A DNA stretch of 31,882 bases from JAKPAM01 sp047605425 (GCA_047605425.1 JASGFT010000038.1:1-31882), one strand, 5' to 3'. Counted from the stretch's first letter, positions 7,664-15,307 are shown. The notes: a model not told the origin generated them from the letters alone. Translations and numbers: made by a program.

Positions 7664-8605
7664 ATGACCGCCGTCTCGCCCGCCGCTTCGCCCGCCGCTT
7701 CGTCCGCCGCTTCGTTATCTCCGCGCATCGACCACGCCGTCATCAACGTCGGCCGCCGGCTCGACGACGCGCAGGCGCGCTTCGAGCGCCTGGGTTTCCA
7801 ACTGACGCCGCGCGGCCATCATTCGCGCGGCACCAGCAATCACCTGGTGATCCTCGGCAGCGACTACATCGAGCTGATCGGCGTCGAGCCGTCGCGGACC
7901 GGCGTCGTCGACTGGGGCCATCCGCCCGGACTGGTCGGCCTGGTGTTCAAGACCGACGACGCGCGCCGGCTGGCGGCCGAGCTGGCCGGGCGCGGCGTGC
8001 CGCTGGATCCGGCCGGCGCCAGCGACCTGTCGCGCCCGGTCGATCTGGCCGACGGCGGCACGCGCGACGCGCGCTTCCTGACGCTGCGGCTGGCGCCCGA
8101 GCGCGTCGCCAACGGCCGCGTGTTCTTCTGCGAGCATCGCACGCCCGAGCTGGTTTGGCAGGCGGCCTGGCAGCGCCATCCGAACGGCGCGACCGGTGTC
8201 GCCGAATACGTGTACGCGGCCGAGGATCCGGCGCGCGCCGCCGCGCTGGTCGGGCAGGTGTTCGCGTCCACGCCGATCGTCGAGGTGCCCGGCGGGCGCC
8301 GGATGGCGGCCGGCGTCGGCAGCGGCGCCGCCGCCGTGTCGTGGCTGGTGCCCGACGAGATCGTTCGCCGCTACGGCGACGCGGCGCTGGCGCCGATCCA
8401 CGATCCGGCGATGGCGGGCGCGGACCGCGCGATCGCGCTCGAGCTGGCGGTCGCCGACGTGGCGGCCGCGAAGGCCGCGCTGGATGCCGGGCAGGTGCCG
8501 TATACGGTGCAGCCCGACGGCGGCCTGCGCGTCGCGCCCGGGCAGGCGCTGGGCACGACGCTGGTGTTCAGGCCGGCGGCGTCTCCGGCGGCACCTCGCG
8601 CTTGA
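7664..8605 (+). CDS. VOC-superfamily (glyoxalase_3-like) protein
   Basis: 313 aa. After a low-complexity Ala/Ser/Pro N-terminus the fold opens with RIDHAVINVGRRLDDAQARF (His24 a likely metal ligand) and continues with NHLVILGSDYIELIGVE (Glu near 75 a likely ligand), the layout of the glyoxalase-like domain; a second, weaker half follows. VOC enzymes use a metal for isomerisation, epimerisation or dioxygenation. It closes the acyl-CoA operon 31 bp after the crotonase gene, so a role in the same pathway is likely. AGGA lies eight bases before ATG. Its 3' end overlaps the convergent thioesterase gene by 38 bp. Confidence 0.82.
   Translation: MTAVSPAASPAASSAASLSPRIDHAVINVGRRLDDAQARFERLGFQLTPRGHHSRGTSNHLVILGSDYIELIGVEPSRTGVVDWGHPPGLVGLVFKTDDARRLAAELAGRGVPLDPAGASDLSRPVDLADGGTRDARFLTLRLAPERVANGRVFFCEHRTPELVWQAAWQRHPNGATGVAEYVYAAEDPARAAALVGQVFASTPIVEVPGGRRMAAGVGSGAAAVSWLVPDEIVRRYGDAALAPIHDPAMAGADRAIALELAVADVAAAKAALDAGQVPYTVQPDGGLRVAPGQALGTTLVFRPAASPAAPRA
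7678..7713 (+). repeat. Three tandem 12-bp repeats at the start of the VOC gene
   Basis: Units gcccgccgcttc (twice) and gtccgccgcttc encode the SPAASPAASSAAS run near the N-terminus. A change in copy number would keep the frame. Confidence 0.8.
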
Positions 8606-9002
8606 CGCCGCTGCTTTCGATCGCGACGAAGGTCAGCGTCGCTTCGGTCACCTTGACGGTGACCGGGTTCGACGGCTTGCGCGTCGCGAAGACCTCGACG
8701 TGCACGGTGATCGACGTGCGGCCGGTGGCGACGACCTTCGTGTAGAACGACACGGCGTCGCCGACCGAGACCGGCTCCTTGAACAGGAACGCGTTGACGG
8801 CGACCGTCACGACGCGGCCGCGCGCGCGTCGCGCCGCGGCCAGCCCGCCGGCGATGTCGACCTGCGACATCACCCAGCCGCCGAAGATGTCGCCGTTGCC
8901 GTTGACGTCGGCGGGCCTCGGCGCCACGCGCAGCATCAGCTCGTAGTCGGCGGGAGGCTTCAGCGGGGCGGGGGCGGGCGACGGGGATGATGGCGTGGTC
9001 AT
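8568..9002 (-). CDS. Acyl-CoA thioesterase, YciA-like hotdog fold
   Basis: 144 aa from ATG 9002, the usual size of YciA-type enzymes. The diagnostic block NGNGDIFGGWVMSQVDIAGG is at residues 34-53, with the expected Asp, followed by VTVAVNAFLFKEPVSVGD. Such enzymes hydrolyse acyl-CoA esters to free acid and CoA in the cytoplasm, often to recycle CoA. The N-terminal 18 residues are a Pro/Ser/Ala tail. No clear ribosome site is seen upstream. Convergent with the VOC gene, overlapping its end by 38 bp. Confidence 0.88.
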   Translation of the reverse strand: MTTPSSPSPAPAPLKPPADYELMLRVAPRPADVNGNGDIFGGWVMSQVDIAGGLAAARRARGRVVTVAVNAFLFKEPVSVGDAVSFYTKVVATGRTSITVHVEVFATRKPSNPVTVKVTEATLTFVAIESSGVKREVPPETPPA

Positions 9003-9322
9003 GTCGGAACTCGCTGGACAGGCGCAGGCGGATGCGCGGACGGGAGCGGCGCGCGCCGCGCGGGGGGCTTCCGCGGGAGGCTTCCGATGATAGCGCACGG
9101 CCGCCGCGCGGGCCGGCTCCCGGTTCCGCTTCCGAACAGCCCGCGGTTCAAAGATCGATTTCCGAGAAACCTGCTCCCGAAAGGCCTGCCCCCGGTCCGC
9201 CCCTTTCGTGACCGCGGATCGCCCCCACGCGTGCCGGCCGCCGGGCGTGCCGCTGATCGATGCGACGCTGGCGCTGGCCCGGGCCTGCGTGGCGGCCAGC
9301 GCGCCCGATCTGATCGCGCCGC
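9003..9322. other. 320-bp intergenic stretch between two thioesterase genes
   Basis: No convincing gene. On the plus strand an open frame without a good start reads RPPGVPLIDATLALARACVAASAPDLIAPL (about 9232-9330), which has coding-like composition and could be the tail of a lost gene, but I do not recognise it. A short AT-richer patch near 9145-9170 may contain the promoter of the minus-strand YciA-like gene; no clear boxes were found. Confidence 0.4.
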
Positions 9323-9727
9323 TCAGCGCGACGCGATCACCATCTGTGTCTGCGTGACCACCGCGCACAGCTTGCCGTCGGCGTTGCTGATCCGGGTCTG
9401 CCAGACCTGGGTCGAGCGGCCCTTGTGAAAGGGCGTCGTCTCGCTGGTGACGCGGGTGCCGGCCGCCGCGCCGCCCAGAAAATTGGTCTTCGATTCCAGC
9501 GTCGTCGTCCGGTGGCCGGGCGGCAGGTTGACCAGGGTGGCGACCGCGCCCATCGTGTCGGCGAACGCCATGAACGCTCCGCCGTGCAGCGTGTCGCCGA
9601 TCGTGCACAGATCGGGGCGGACCAGCATCGATGCGACCAGGCGGTCGGGCGAGACCGACTCGAGCTTGACGCCCAGCAGTCCCGAGAACATTCCGTCGAT
9701 GCGTTGCTGAAGATAGGCCATGTCCAC
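9323..9727 (-). CDS. PaaI-family thioesterase (hotdog fold)
   Basis: 134 aa. The hotdog motif LHGGAFMAFADTMG (residues 47-60; His48, Asp57) is that of the PaaI/4-hydroxybenzoyl-CoA thioesterase group, which releases CoA from aryl- or acyl-CoA. GTG at 9727 is preferred as start because AAGGAG lies seven bases upstream; the in-frame ATG at 9721 would have a spacing of 13. Transcribed divergently from the amino acid ABC transporter, across a 248-bp region with a 20-bp tandem repeat. Which CoA ester it cleaves is unknown. Confidence 0.9.
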   Translation of the reverse strand: MDMAYLQQRIDGMFSGLLGVKLESVSPDRLVASMLVRPDLCTIGDTLHGGAFMAFADTMGAVATLVNLPPGHRTTTLESKTNFLGGAAAGTRVTSETTPFHKGRSTQVWQTRISNADGKLCAVVTQTQMVIASR

Positions 9728-9790
9728 GATCGTTCTCCTTCGTCATCGGATCGGGCTGCGGGATTCGTCTCCGGATGTTCGCATTTTTGG

Positions 9791-9830
9791 CGAACGTGGC
9801 ATGGGTGTTTCGAACGCGGCATTGGTGTTT
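9791..9830. repeat. 20-bp direct tandem repeat in the thioesterase/gltI divergent region
   Basis: Two adjoining 20-bp units, cgaacgtggcatgggtgttt and cgaacgcggcattggtgttt, match at 18 of 20 positions. A spacing of about two helical turns between the two divergent genes suggests a paired regulator-binding site, but no regulator can be named. Confidence 0.7.
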
Positions 9831-9975
9831 TCCCGCGGAACGGGTGCCACGGCAGCCCACATGAGCGATGCTTCGGGTTCGCTGGGGGTGCCCGGGCAGC
9901 CGTTGCCGCGGCAAAGCGGTGGCATCGGTCTTGCGTGCATCCTCGCGCCGTTCGTATCTTTCTAGGAGAAGCTTG

Positions 9976-10869
9976 ATGAAGTTCAAATCCACCGTCATGG
10001 CAATCGCGGCCGTCTCGGTCTGTGCGACCGGCGCGCAGGCGCAGGAACTGACGGGGACGCTGAAGAAGATCAAGGAGACCGGCGAGATATCCGTCGCCTA
10101 CCGTGAATCGTCCGTGCCGTTCTCGTATCTCGATGACAAGCAGCAGCCCGTCGGCTACGCGACCGAGCTGTGCCTGCGCGTCGTCGATGCGGTCAAGGCC
10201 GAGCTGAAGCTGCCGAACCTGAAGGTCAAGATGCAGCCGGTCACGTCCAGCAACCGGATCCCGCTGCTGCAGAACGGTACCGTCGACATCGAGTGCGGTT
10301 CGACGACCAACTCGGTCGAGCGGCAGAAGCAGGTCGCGTTCGGGCCGACGTACTTCGTCATCAACGTCAGCGCCGTCGTCAAGAAATCCTCGGGCATCAA
10401 GTCGTTCGCCGATCTGAACGGCAAGACCGTCTCGTCGACCTCGGGCACGACCGCGGTGCCGCTGATCAAGCAGTACGAGAAGTCCAAGACCGTCGACGTC
10501 AAGGAGATCTACGGCAAGGACCACGCCGAGTCCTTCCTGCTGCTGGTCGACGATCGCGTGGCGGCGTTCGTGATGGACGACATCCTGCTGGCCGGGCAGA
10601 TCGCCAACGCCAAGTCGCCGGGCGACTACGTGATCCTCGACGAGTCGCTGCGCACCGAGCCCTATGGTCCGATGCTGCGCAAGGACGATCCGCAGTTCAA
10701 GGCGCTGGTCGACAAGACGATCGGCGACATCATGCGCTCCGGCGAGATCGAGAAGATCTACAGCAAGTGGTTCACGAGCCCGATCCCGCCGCGCAACGTC
10801 AACCTGAACTTCCCGATCTCCCCGGCGCTCAAGGAGGCCTTCGCGCATCCGAACGACAAGGGAATCTGA
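9976..10869 (+). CDS. gltI: Amino acid ABC transporter, periplasmic binding protein (GltI-like)
   Basis: 297 aa from ATG 9976, chosen because TAGGAGAA sits seven bases upstream and the next residues form a clean signal peptide (MKFKSTVMAIAAVSVCATGAQA, cleavage near residue 22-23). The mature protein has the SBP_bac_3 pattern: ISVAYRESSVPFSYLDDKQQPVGY near the start, DIECGSTTNSVERQKQVAFG in the middle and IYSKWF near the end. Such proteins deliver polar amino acids, typically glutamate/aspartate, to a HisM-type permease. First gene of a four-gene operon with two permeases and an ATPase. Ligand by analogy only. Confidence 0.92.
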   Translation: MKFKSTVMAIAAVSVCATGAQAQELTGTLKKIKETGEISVAYRESSVPFSYLDDKQQPVGYATELCLRVVDAVKAELKLPNLKVKMQPVTSSNRIPLLQNGTVDIECGSTTNSVERQKQVAFGPTYFVINVSAVVKKSSGIKSFADLNGKTVSSTSGTTAVPLIKQYEKSKTVDVKEIYGKDHAESFLLLVDDRVAAFVMDDILLAGQIANAKSPGDYVILDESLRTEPYGPMLRKDDPQFKALVDKTIGDIMRSGEIEKIYSKWFTSPIPPRNVNLNFPISPALKEAFAHPNDKGI

Positions 10870-10941
10870 GCGATCCCTTGACGATGCGCGCACTGCCGGG
10901 CGGCGCCGTCCGCCCGGCGATTTCGTAGTCCGGGAGCGGCG

Positions 10942-11664
10942 ATGGACCTGAGCATCTTTACCGAGGAGAGCATCTACGGCGATACCTGGCTGCAGATGCT
11001 GCTCGACGGCCTGGGCTGGACGATGGCCACCGCCGCGCTGGCGGCGATCATCGCCTTCTTCCTGGGGTCGATCCTCGGCGTGATCCGGACCACGTCGCGG
11101 CCGTGGCTGGTCCGGTTCGGCAACGCCTACGTCGAGCTGTTCCGCAACATCCCGCTGATCGTCCAGTTCTTCGTCTGGTACTTCGTCGTGCCGGGACTGA
11201 TCCCGGCGGTCAAGCACTGGGTCGTGTCGCTCGACCCGACCCACCACCAGTTCGTGACGGCCGTCGTGTGCCTGGGGTTGTTCACGGCCGCGCGCGTCGC
11301 CGAGCAGGTGCGATCGGGCATCCAGGCGCTGCCGCGCGGCCAGCGCGCCGCCGGCTACGCGCTGGGCCTCACCGAGTGGGAGACCTACCGCCACGTGCTG
11401 CTGCCGATGGCGTACCGGATCATCATCCCGCCGCTGACGTCCGAGGCGATGAACCTGATCAAGAACACGGCGGTCGCCTATTCGATCGGGCTGGCCGAGC
11501 TGTTCTTCCGCACGCGCGAGATGGGCGAGACCACCTTCCAGTACTTCCAGGCGTTCGGCGCGGCGACCGTCATCTACGTCGGCATCGCGCTGATCGCCAA
11601 CCGCGTGATGGCTTTCGTCGAGAAGCGGGTCGCGATCCCGGGCTACATCGGCGGAGGCAAGTGA
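10942..11664 (+). CDS. gltJ: Amino acid ABC transporter permease (GltJ-like)
   Basis: 240 aa inner-membrane protein of the HisM/GltJ type with about five hydrophobic segments, beginning around residues 27-48. The EAA loop that contacts the ATPase is visible as GQRAAGYALGLTEWETYRHV, followed by LLPMAYRIIIPPLTSEAMNLIKNT. The N-terminal FRNIPLIVQFFVWYF is typical of the family. GGGAG precedes the start. Overlaps the next permease start by one base (TGATG), indicating coupled translation of the two permeases. Confidence 0.92.
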   Translation: MDLSIFTEESIYGDTWLQMLLDGLGWTMATAALAAIIAFFLGSILGVIRTTSRPWLVRFGNAYVELFRNIPLIVQFFVWYFVVPGLIPAVKHWVVSLDPTHHQFVTAVVCLGLFTAARVAEQVRSGIQALPRGQRAAGYALGLTEWETYRHVLLPMAYRIIIPPLTSEAMNLIKNTAVAYSIGLAELFFRTREMGETTFQYFQAFGAATVIYVGIALIANRVMAFVEKRVAIPGYIGGGK

Positions 11665-12350
11665 TGGTCGATCTCGACTTCGGCGTCATCCGCACGTCCT
11701 GGGGTTACCTGCTGGGCGGGCTGCAGTACACGGTGCAGTTGACGATCGTCGCCGCGATCGGCGGCACGATCTGGGGCACGCTGCTGGCGATGGCGCGGCT
11801 GTCGTCCAACCGGGTGCTGTCGGGCGCGGCCAGCCTGTACGTGAACCTGATGCGCTCGATCCCGCTGCTGCTGGTGATCTTCTGGTTCTACTTCCTGGCG
11901 CCGGTGCTGATCCAGAACCTGACCGGCGCCGACCGGCCGCCGCAGCTCGGCGCCGAGCGCTCGGCCTACATCACGTTCATCCTGTTCGAGGGCGCGTACT
12001 TCTGCGAGATCATGCGCGCCGGCATCCAGAGCATCCCGAAGGGCCAGGTCGGCGCCGGCTACGCGCTGGGACTGAACTACTGGCAGTCGATGCGGTTGAT
12101 CGTGCTGCCGCAGGCGTTCCGCAACATGCTGCCGGTGCTGCTGACGCAGACCATCGTGCTGTTCCAGGACGTGTCGCTGGTGTCGCTGCTGAACGTGACC
12201 GACTTCGTCGGCGCGGCCGGCAAGATCGCCCAGCGCGACGGGCGCATCGTCGAGATGTACCTGTTCGTCGCCGTCGTCTATTTCGTGCTGTGCTTCGCGC
12301 TGTCGTGGCTGGTCAAGCGGCTGCAGAAGCGCATCGCCATCATCCGCTGA
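11664..12350 (+). CDS. gltK: Amino acid ABC transporter permease (GltK-like)
   Basis: 228 aa. Second permease of the importer, with MRSIPLLLVIFWFYFLAPV in the N-terminal half and the EAA loop PKGQVGAGYALGLNYWQSMR, followed by IVLPQAFRNMLPVLLTQTI. Starts at ATG 11664, one base into the TGA of gltJ. The two permeases would form the heterodimeric membrane channel driven by the downstream ATPase. Confidence 0.92.
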   Translation: MVDLDFGVIRTSWGYLLGGLQYTVQLTIVAAIGGTIWGTLLAMARLSSNRVLSGAASLYVNLMRSIPLLLVIFWFYFLAPVLIQNLTGADRPPQLGAERSAYITFILFEGAYFCEIMRAGIQSIPKGQVGAGYALGLNYWQSMRLIVLPQAFRNMLPVLLTQTIVLFQDVSLVSLLNVTDFVGAAGKIAQRDGRIVEMYLFVAVVYFVLCFALSWLVKRLQKRIAIIR

Positions 12351-12363
12351 GAGGCTTTCGGCC

Positions 12364-13101
12364 ATGGCCATGATCGAGTTCAAGAACGTCAGCAAGTGGT
12401 ACGGCAGCTTCCAGGTGCTGACCGACTGCACGACGTCGATCAACAAGGGCGAGGTCGTCGTCGTCTGCGGCCCGTCGGGTTCGGGCAAATCGACGCTGAT
12501 CAAGACCGCCAACGCGCTCGAGCCGTTCCAGAAGGGCGAGATCTTCATCGACGGCGTCTCGGTGGGCGCCAAGGGCACCAACCTGCCGAAGCTGCGCTCG
12601 CGCATCGGCATGGTGTTTCAGCATTTCGAGCTGTTTCCGCACCTGTCTATCACCGAGAACCTGACGCTCGGCCAGATCAAGGTGCTGGGCCGCAGCGTCG
12701 ACGAGGCGACGCGCAAGGGGCTCAAGCTGCTCGAGCGCGTCGGCCTGTCGGCGCACGCCAAGAAGTTTCCGGGCCAGTTGTCCGGCGGTCAGCAGCAGCG
12801 CGTGGCGATCGCGCGCGCGCTGGCGATGGACCCGATCGCGATGCTGTTCGACGAGCCGACGTCGGCGCTCGATCCGGAGATGGTCAACGAGGTGCTCGAC
12901 GTGATGGTCGAGCTCGCGCACGAGGGCATGACGATGATGGTCGTCACGCACGAGATGGGCTTCGCGCGCAAGGTGTCGGACCGCGTGATCTTCATGGACG
13001 CCGGCAAGATCGTCGAGGACTGCACGAAGGACGAGTTCTTCAACACCACGCGCGGGCCGCGGGCGCAGGAGTTCCTGTCGAAGATCCTGTCGTCGCATTG
13101 A
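12364..13101 (+). CDS. gltL: Amino acid ABC transporter ATPase (GltL-like)
   Basis: 245 aa cytoplasmic ATPase. Walker A GPSGSGKST is at residues 36-44, the signature LSGGQQQR starts at 139, Walker B with catalytic Glu is MLFDEPTSALD (160-170), and the switch His is His196 in VVTHEMGFAR. All catalytic residues are present. Lies 13 bp after gltK. An in-frame ATG two codons later is an alternative start. Completes the importer operon; a GC-rich hairpin follows. Confidence 0.95.
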   Translation: MAMIEFKNVSKWYGSFQVLTDCTTSINKGEVVVVCGPSGSGKSTLIKTANALEPFQKGEIFIDGVSVGAKGTNLPKLRSRIGMVFQHFELFPHLSITENLTLGQIKVLGRSVDEATRKGLKLLERVGLSAHAKKFPGQLSGGQQQRVAIARALAMDPIAMLFDEPTSALDPEMVNEVLDVMVELAHEGMTMMVVTHEMGFARKVSDRVIFMDAGKIVEDCTKDEFFNTTRGPRAQEFLSKILSSH

Positions 13102-13120
13102 GGCCGGGACGGCGACGATT

Positions 13121-13142
13121 CCGGGGCCCGCGGGGGCCCCGG
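13121..13142 (+). terminator. GC hairpin after gltL, possible terminator without U-tract
   Basis: A nine-base-pair stem (ccggggccc with gggccccgg, loop gcgg) lies 20 bp after the gltL stop. No run of T follows, so it may block exonucleases or assist Rho-dependent ending instead of acting as an intrinsic terminator. Confidence 0.45.
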
Positions 13143-13160
13143 CGCGTTTGCGGGCGCCGG

Positions 13161-13192
13161 AAAGAAAAAAGCCCGCGTCCGAAGGCGCGGGC
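13161..13192 (-). terminator. Rho-independent terminator of the small RNA
   Basis: On the minus strand a perfect seven-bp stem (gcccgcg/cgcgggc) closes a loop ccttcgga containing UUCG, followed by TTTTTTCTTT. It would also stop transcription from the lipoprotein gene upstream on the same strand. Confidence 0.85.
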
Positions 13193-13222
13193 TGAATCCA
13201 CCAAAGAGGAGGTGGAGGAGAC
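13161..13222 (-). ncRNA. Predicted small RNA with anti-Shine-Dalgarno hairpin loop
   Basis: About 62 nt on the minus strand, predicted from a promoter (13258-13230), a start near 13222 and an intrinsic terminator. The RNA would have a short single-stranded 5' end (UGUCUCC), a first hairpin at 13216-13197 with a perfect six-bp stem (UCCACC/GGUGGA) and loop UCCUCUUU, a four-base linker, and the terminator hairpin with U6. The segment CACCUCCU in stem-loop 1 equals the anti-Shine-Dalgarno core of 16S rRNA, so the RNA could pair with ribosome sites of mRNAs. Similar C/U-rich loops are known in Rhodobacter CcsR RNAs and Neisseria sibling RNAs; relation to those is not implied. Lies between gltL and a lipoprotein gene, in neither. 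I do not recognise a named family. Confidence 0.65.
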
Positions 13223-13229
13223 AGAAAAA

Positions 13230-13258
13230 AGTATAGTCGTTCTTTTGTTGCGTTGCAA
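13230..13258 (-). promoter_or_regulatory. Promoter of the predicted small RNA
   Basis: TTGCAA (13258-13253) and TATACT (13235-13230) with 17 bases between them on the minus strand. Two A-tracts on the coding strand upstream (around 13262-13268 and 13285-13292) could serve as an UP-type element. Confidence 0.65.
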
Positions 13259-13364
13259 TACGTTTTTGTGTCTGTGACCGATCGACGTTTTTTTGCAACA
13301 ACGCCGGCCTGCGACGGAGGCGTGCCGCGACCGGACGCGCCGGCGGATCGATCGGCGCGAGCAT

Positions 13365-13958
13365 TCAGCGGCGCGGGGTCAGCGGCCGCGGCGCGCCGAA
13401 TCCCGGGCTGCGCGGCATGCCCTGGCGAATCGGCGGCGCCGGCGCGAAGCCAGGACGGCCTCCCCAATGGCCGCCGCCGTACCACGGGCCGGGCCGGTAG
13501 TACCCGGCTCCCCCCCAGCCGTAGTAGCCGATGCCATAGCCGATGCCCCAGGGCCAGGGCGACCAGAACGGATCGCCGTAGTAGTACGGATAGCCGTAGC
13601 CGTAGCCGCGCGCGTAGCGCACGTCGTTCGAGTCGTCCCAGCTCGCGATCAGCACCGCGTCGATGACTTCGTTCTTCGCGCCCTTGTTCTCGAGCATCTG
13701 CACGTCGTCGGCCGACGCCTGGGCGGCCAGCCCGCGCTGCTTGATCGCCTTGGCGATGTCGGCCTGCGGCTGCTTGGCGTCGAGCATCGCGACGATCTCG
13801 GTCAGCGTCAGGCCGCCCGGGCGCACGCCCGACGGTCCCAGCGACGCGCAGCCGCCGAGCAGCGCGGCGCTGACGAGCAGCGCCGCCAGCCGGGCGGGGC
13901 GGCGAGCGGCGACGGCTCTGGGAGGTGAAGGGGGGGGGATAACGGTCGGGACGGACAT
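13365..13958 (-). CDS. Gly/Tyr/Trp-rich lipoprotein of unknown function
   Basis: 197 aa from ATG 13958, supported by AGGA nine bases upstream; a longer frame from 14027 lacks a ribosome site. Residues 19-37 form a lipoprotein signal (ARLAALLVSAALLGGC, lipid-bearing Cys37). Residues about 50-115 hold a helical segment (LTLTEIVAMLDAKQPQADIAKAIKQRG) of the kind seen in short-repeat sensor-like domains, and the rest is low-complexity GYGYGYPYYYGDPFWSPWPW followed by Gly/Pro/Arg-rich text. Probably an envelope protein; no function can be named. A run of nine C lies in the first codons. Divergent from the tartrate dehydrogenase gene. Confidence 0.8.
   Translation of the reverse strand: MSVPTVIPPPSPPRAVAARRPARLAALLVSAALLGGCASLGPSGVRPGGLTLTEIVAMLDAKQPQADIAKAIKQRGLAAQASADDVQMLENKGAKNEVIDAVLIASWDDSNDVRYARGYGYGYPYYYGDPFWSPWPWGIGYGIGYYGWGGAGYYRPGPWYGGGHWGGRPGFAPAPPIRQGMPRSPGFGAPRPLTPRR
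13930..13938 (-). repeat. Homopolymer of nine C in the lipoprotein signal region
   Basis: G9 on the plus strand, read as C9 in codons 8-10 of the lipoprotein (Pro-Pro-Pro). Loss or gain of one base would shift the frame before the lipobox. Confidence 0.85.
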
Positions 13959-14076
13959 GATTTTCGATCCTGGAGGCGAGTGGGCGTCGACGGTTTCGCG
14001 GTTTTCGACCTCAGCCATTAGACTCATGGACTAACCCGGCCTTTCGTCCGGCCCACCCGTCAACGCCCGGCTTCGC

Positions 14077-15192
14077 GTGAAGATGACACAACTTACCACC
14101 AAGGCGTCTCCCGGCAAGCAGCGGATCGCGGTCATCGCCGGCGACGGCATCGGCAAGGAGGTCATGCCCGAGGGTTTGCGCGTGCTCGAAGCCGTCGCCA
14201 GCCGGCTGGGGATCGACCTGCATTTCGATCACTTCGACTTCGCCAACTGCGACTACTGGCAGCGTCACGGCAAGATGATGCCCGACGACTGGAAGGACCG
14301 GATCGGCGGCCACGACGCGATCTTCTACGGCGCGATCGGCTGGCCCGCGGTCGTGCCCGACCACATCTCGCTGTGGGGCTCGCTGCTGCTGATGCGCCGC
14401 GAGTTCGACCAGTACATCAACCTGCGGCCCGCCCGGTTGATGCGCGGCGTGACCTCGCCGCTGGTGCGCCCGGACGGCACGCCGCGCCAGCCGGGCGAGA
14501 TCGATTTCTACATCGTCCGCGAGAACACCGAGGGCGAGTACTCGTCGATCGGCGGCCGGATGTTCGAGGGGACCGAGCGCGAGGTCGTGATGCAGCAATC
14601 GGTGTTCACGCGCATCGGCGTCGACCGCGTGCTGCGCTACGCGTTCGAGCTGGCGCGGCGGAGGCCGGCGCGGCACCTGACGTCGGCGACCAAGTCCAAC
14701 GGCATCTTCATCTCGATGCCGTACTGGGACGAGCGCGTGGCGGCGATCGCCGCCGAATACCCGGACGTTCGGCTGGACAAGTTCCACATCGACATCCTGA
14801 CCGCGCATTTCGTTCGCAACCCGCAATGGTTCGACGTCGTCGTCGCGTCCAATCTGTTCGGCGACATCCTGTCCGACCTGGGGCCGGCGTGCACCGGCAC
14901 GATCGGCATCGCGCCGTCCGGCAACATCAACCCCGAGCGAAAATATCCGTCGCTGTTCGAGCCCGTGCACGGCTCGGCGCCGGACATCGCCGGCCAGGGC
15001 ATCGCCAATCCGATCGGCCAGATCTGGTCCGGCGCGATGATGCTCGAGCACCTGGGCTTTCCGGCCGCGCACGACCAGATCCTGAAGGCGATCGAGACGG
15101 TGACCGCCGACGGCCCGCGCACGCGCGACCTGGGCGGCCAGGCCGGCACCGTCGACATCGGCAAGGCCGTCGTCGAGGCGCTCGGCGCCTGA
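14077..15192 (+). CDS. ttuC: Tartrate dehydrogenase / D-malate decarboxylase family enzyme
   Basis: 371 aa from GTG 14077 (ATG 14083 is an alternative; neither has a strong ribosome site). A beta-decarboxylating dehydrogenase of the isopropylmalate/isocitrate family: start IAVIAGDGIGKEVMPEGLRVL, catalytic Tyr in ENTEGEYSSIGG, catalytic Lys in SATKSNG, metal-binding Asp residues in FHIDIL and NLFGDILSDLGP, and the adenine-loop HGSAPDIAGQGIANPIG. The segment GWPAVVPDHISLWGSLLLMRREFDQYINLRPARL is characteristic of the tartrate/D-malate branch, not leucine synthesis. NAD-dependent oxidation of tartrate or D-malate. The Bug protein downstream fits uptake of a hydroxy-dicarboxylate. Confidence 0.88.
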   Translation: MKMTQLTTKASPGKQRIAVIAGDGIGKEVMPEGLRVLEAVASRLGIDLHFDHFDFANCDYWQRHGKMMPDDWKDRIGGHDAIFYGAIGWPAVVPDHISLWGSLLLMRREFDQYINLRPARLMRGVTSPLVRPDGTPRQPGEIDFYIVRENTEGEYSSIGGRMFEGTEREVVMQQSVFTRIGVDRVLRYAFELARRRPARHLTSATKSNGIFISMPYWDERVAAIAAEYPDVRLDKFHIDILTAHFVRNPQWFDVVVASNLFGDILSDLGPACTGTIGIAPSGNINPERKYPSLFEPVHGSAPDIAGQGIANPIGQIWSGAMMLEHLGFPAAHDQILKAIETVTADGPRTRDLGGQAGTVDIGKAVVEALGA

Positions 15193-15307
15193 TCCTCGCG
15201 CGGTCGCCGACGCCGGCGACCGCGCCGTCCCCGCACGCCGTCCGCCCGGTATCGGCGGACTGCGTTCCGTCCTCGCAACCCGAATCCAAAGGTCTGGAGA
15301 AAGAGTG

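Noticed and set aside
4408..7746. Minus-strand open frame of 1112 codons
   Set aside because: Arg/His/Val-rich text without domains, antisense to the acyl-CoA operon; a product of high GC codon bias.
13201..13240. Strong Shine-Dalgarno-like purine stretch on the plus strand
   Set aside because: No start codon at a useful distance; the complementary strand explains it better as the loop and stem of a small RNA.
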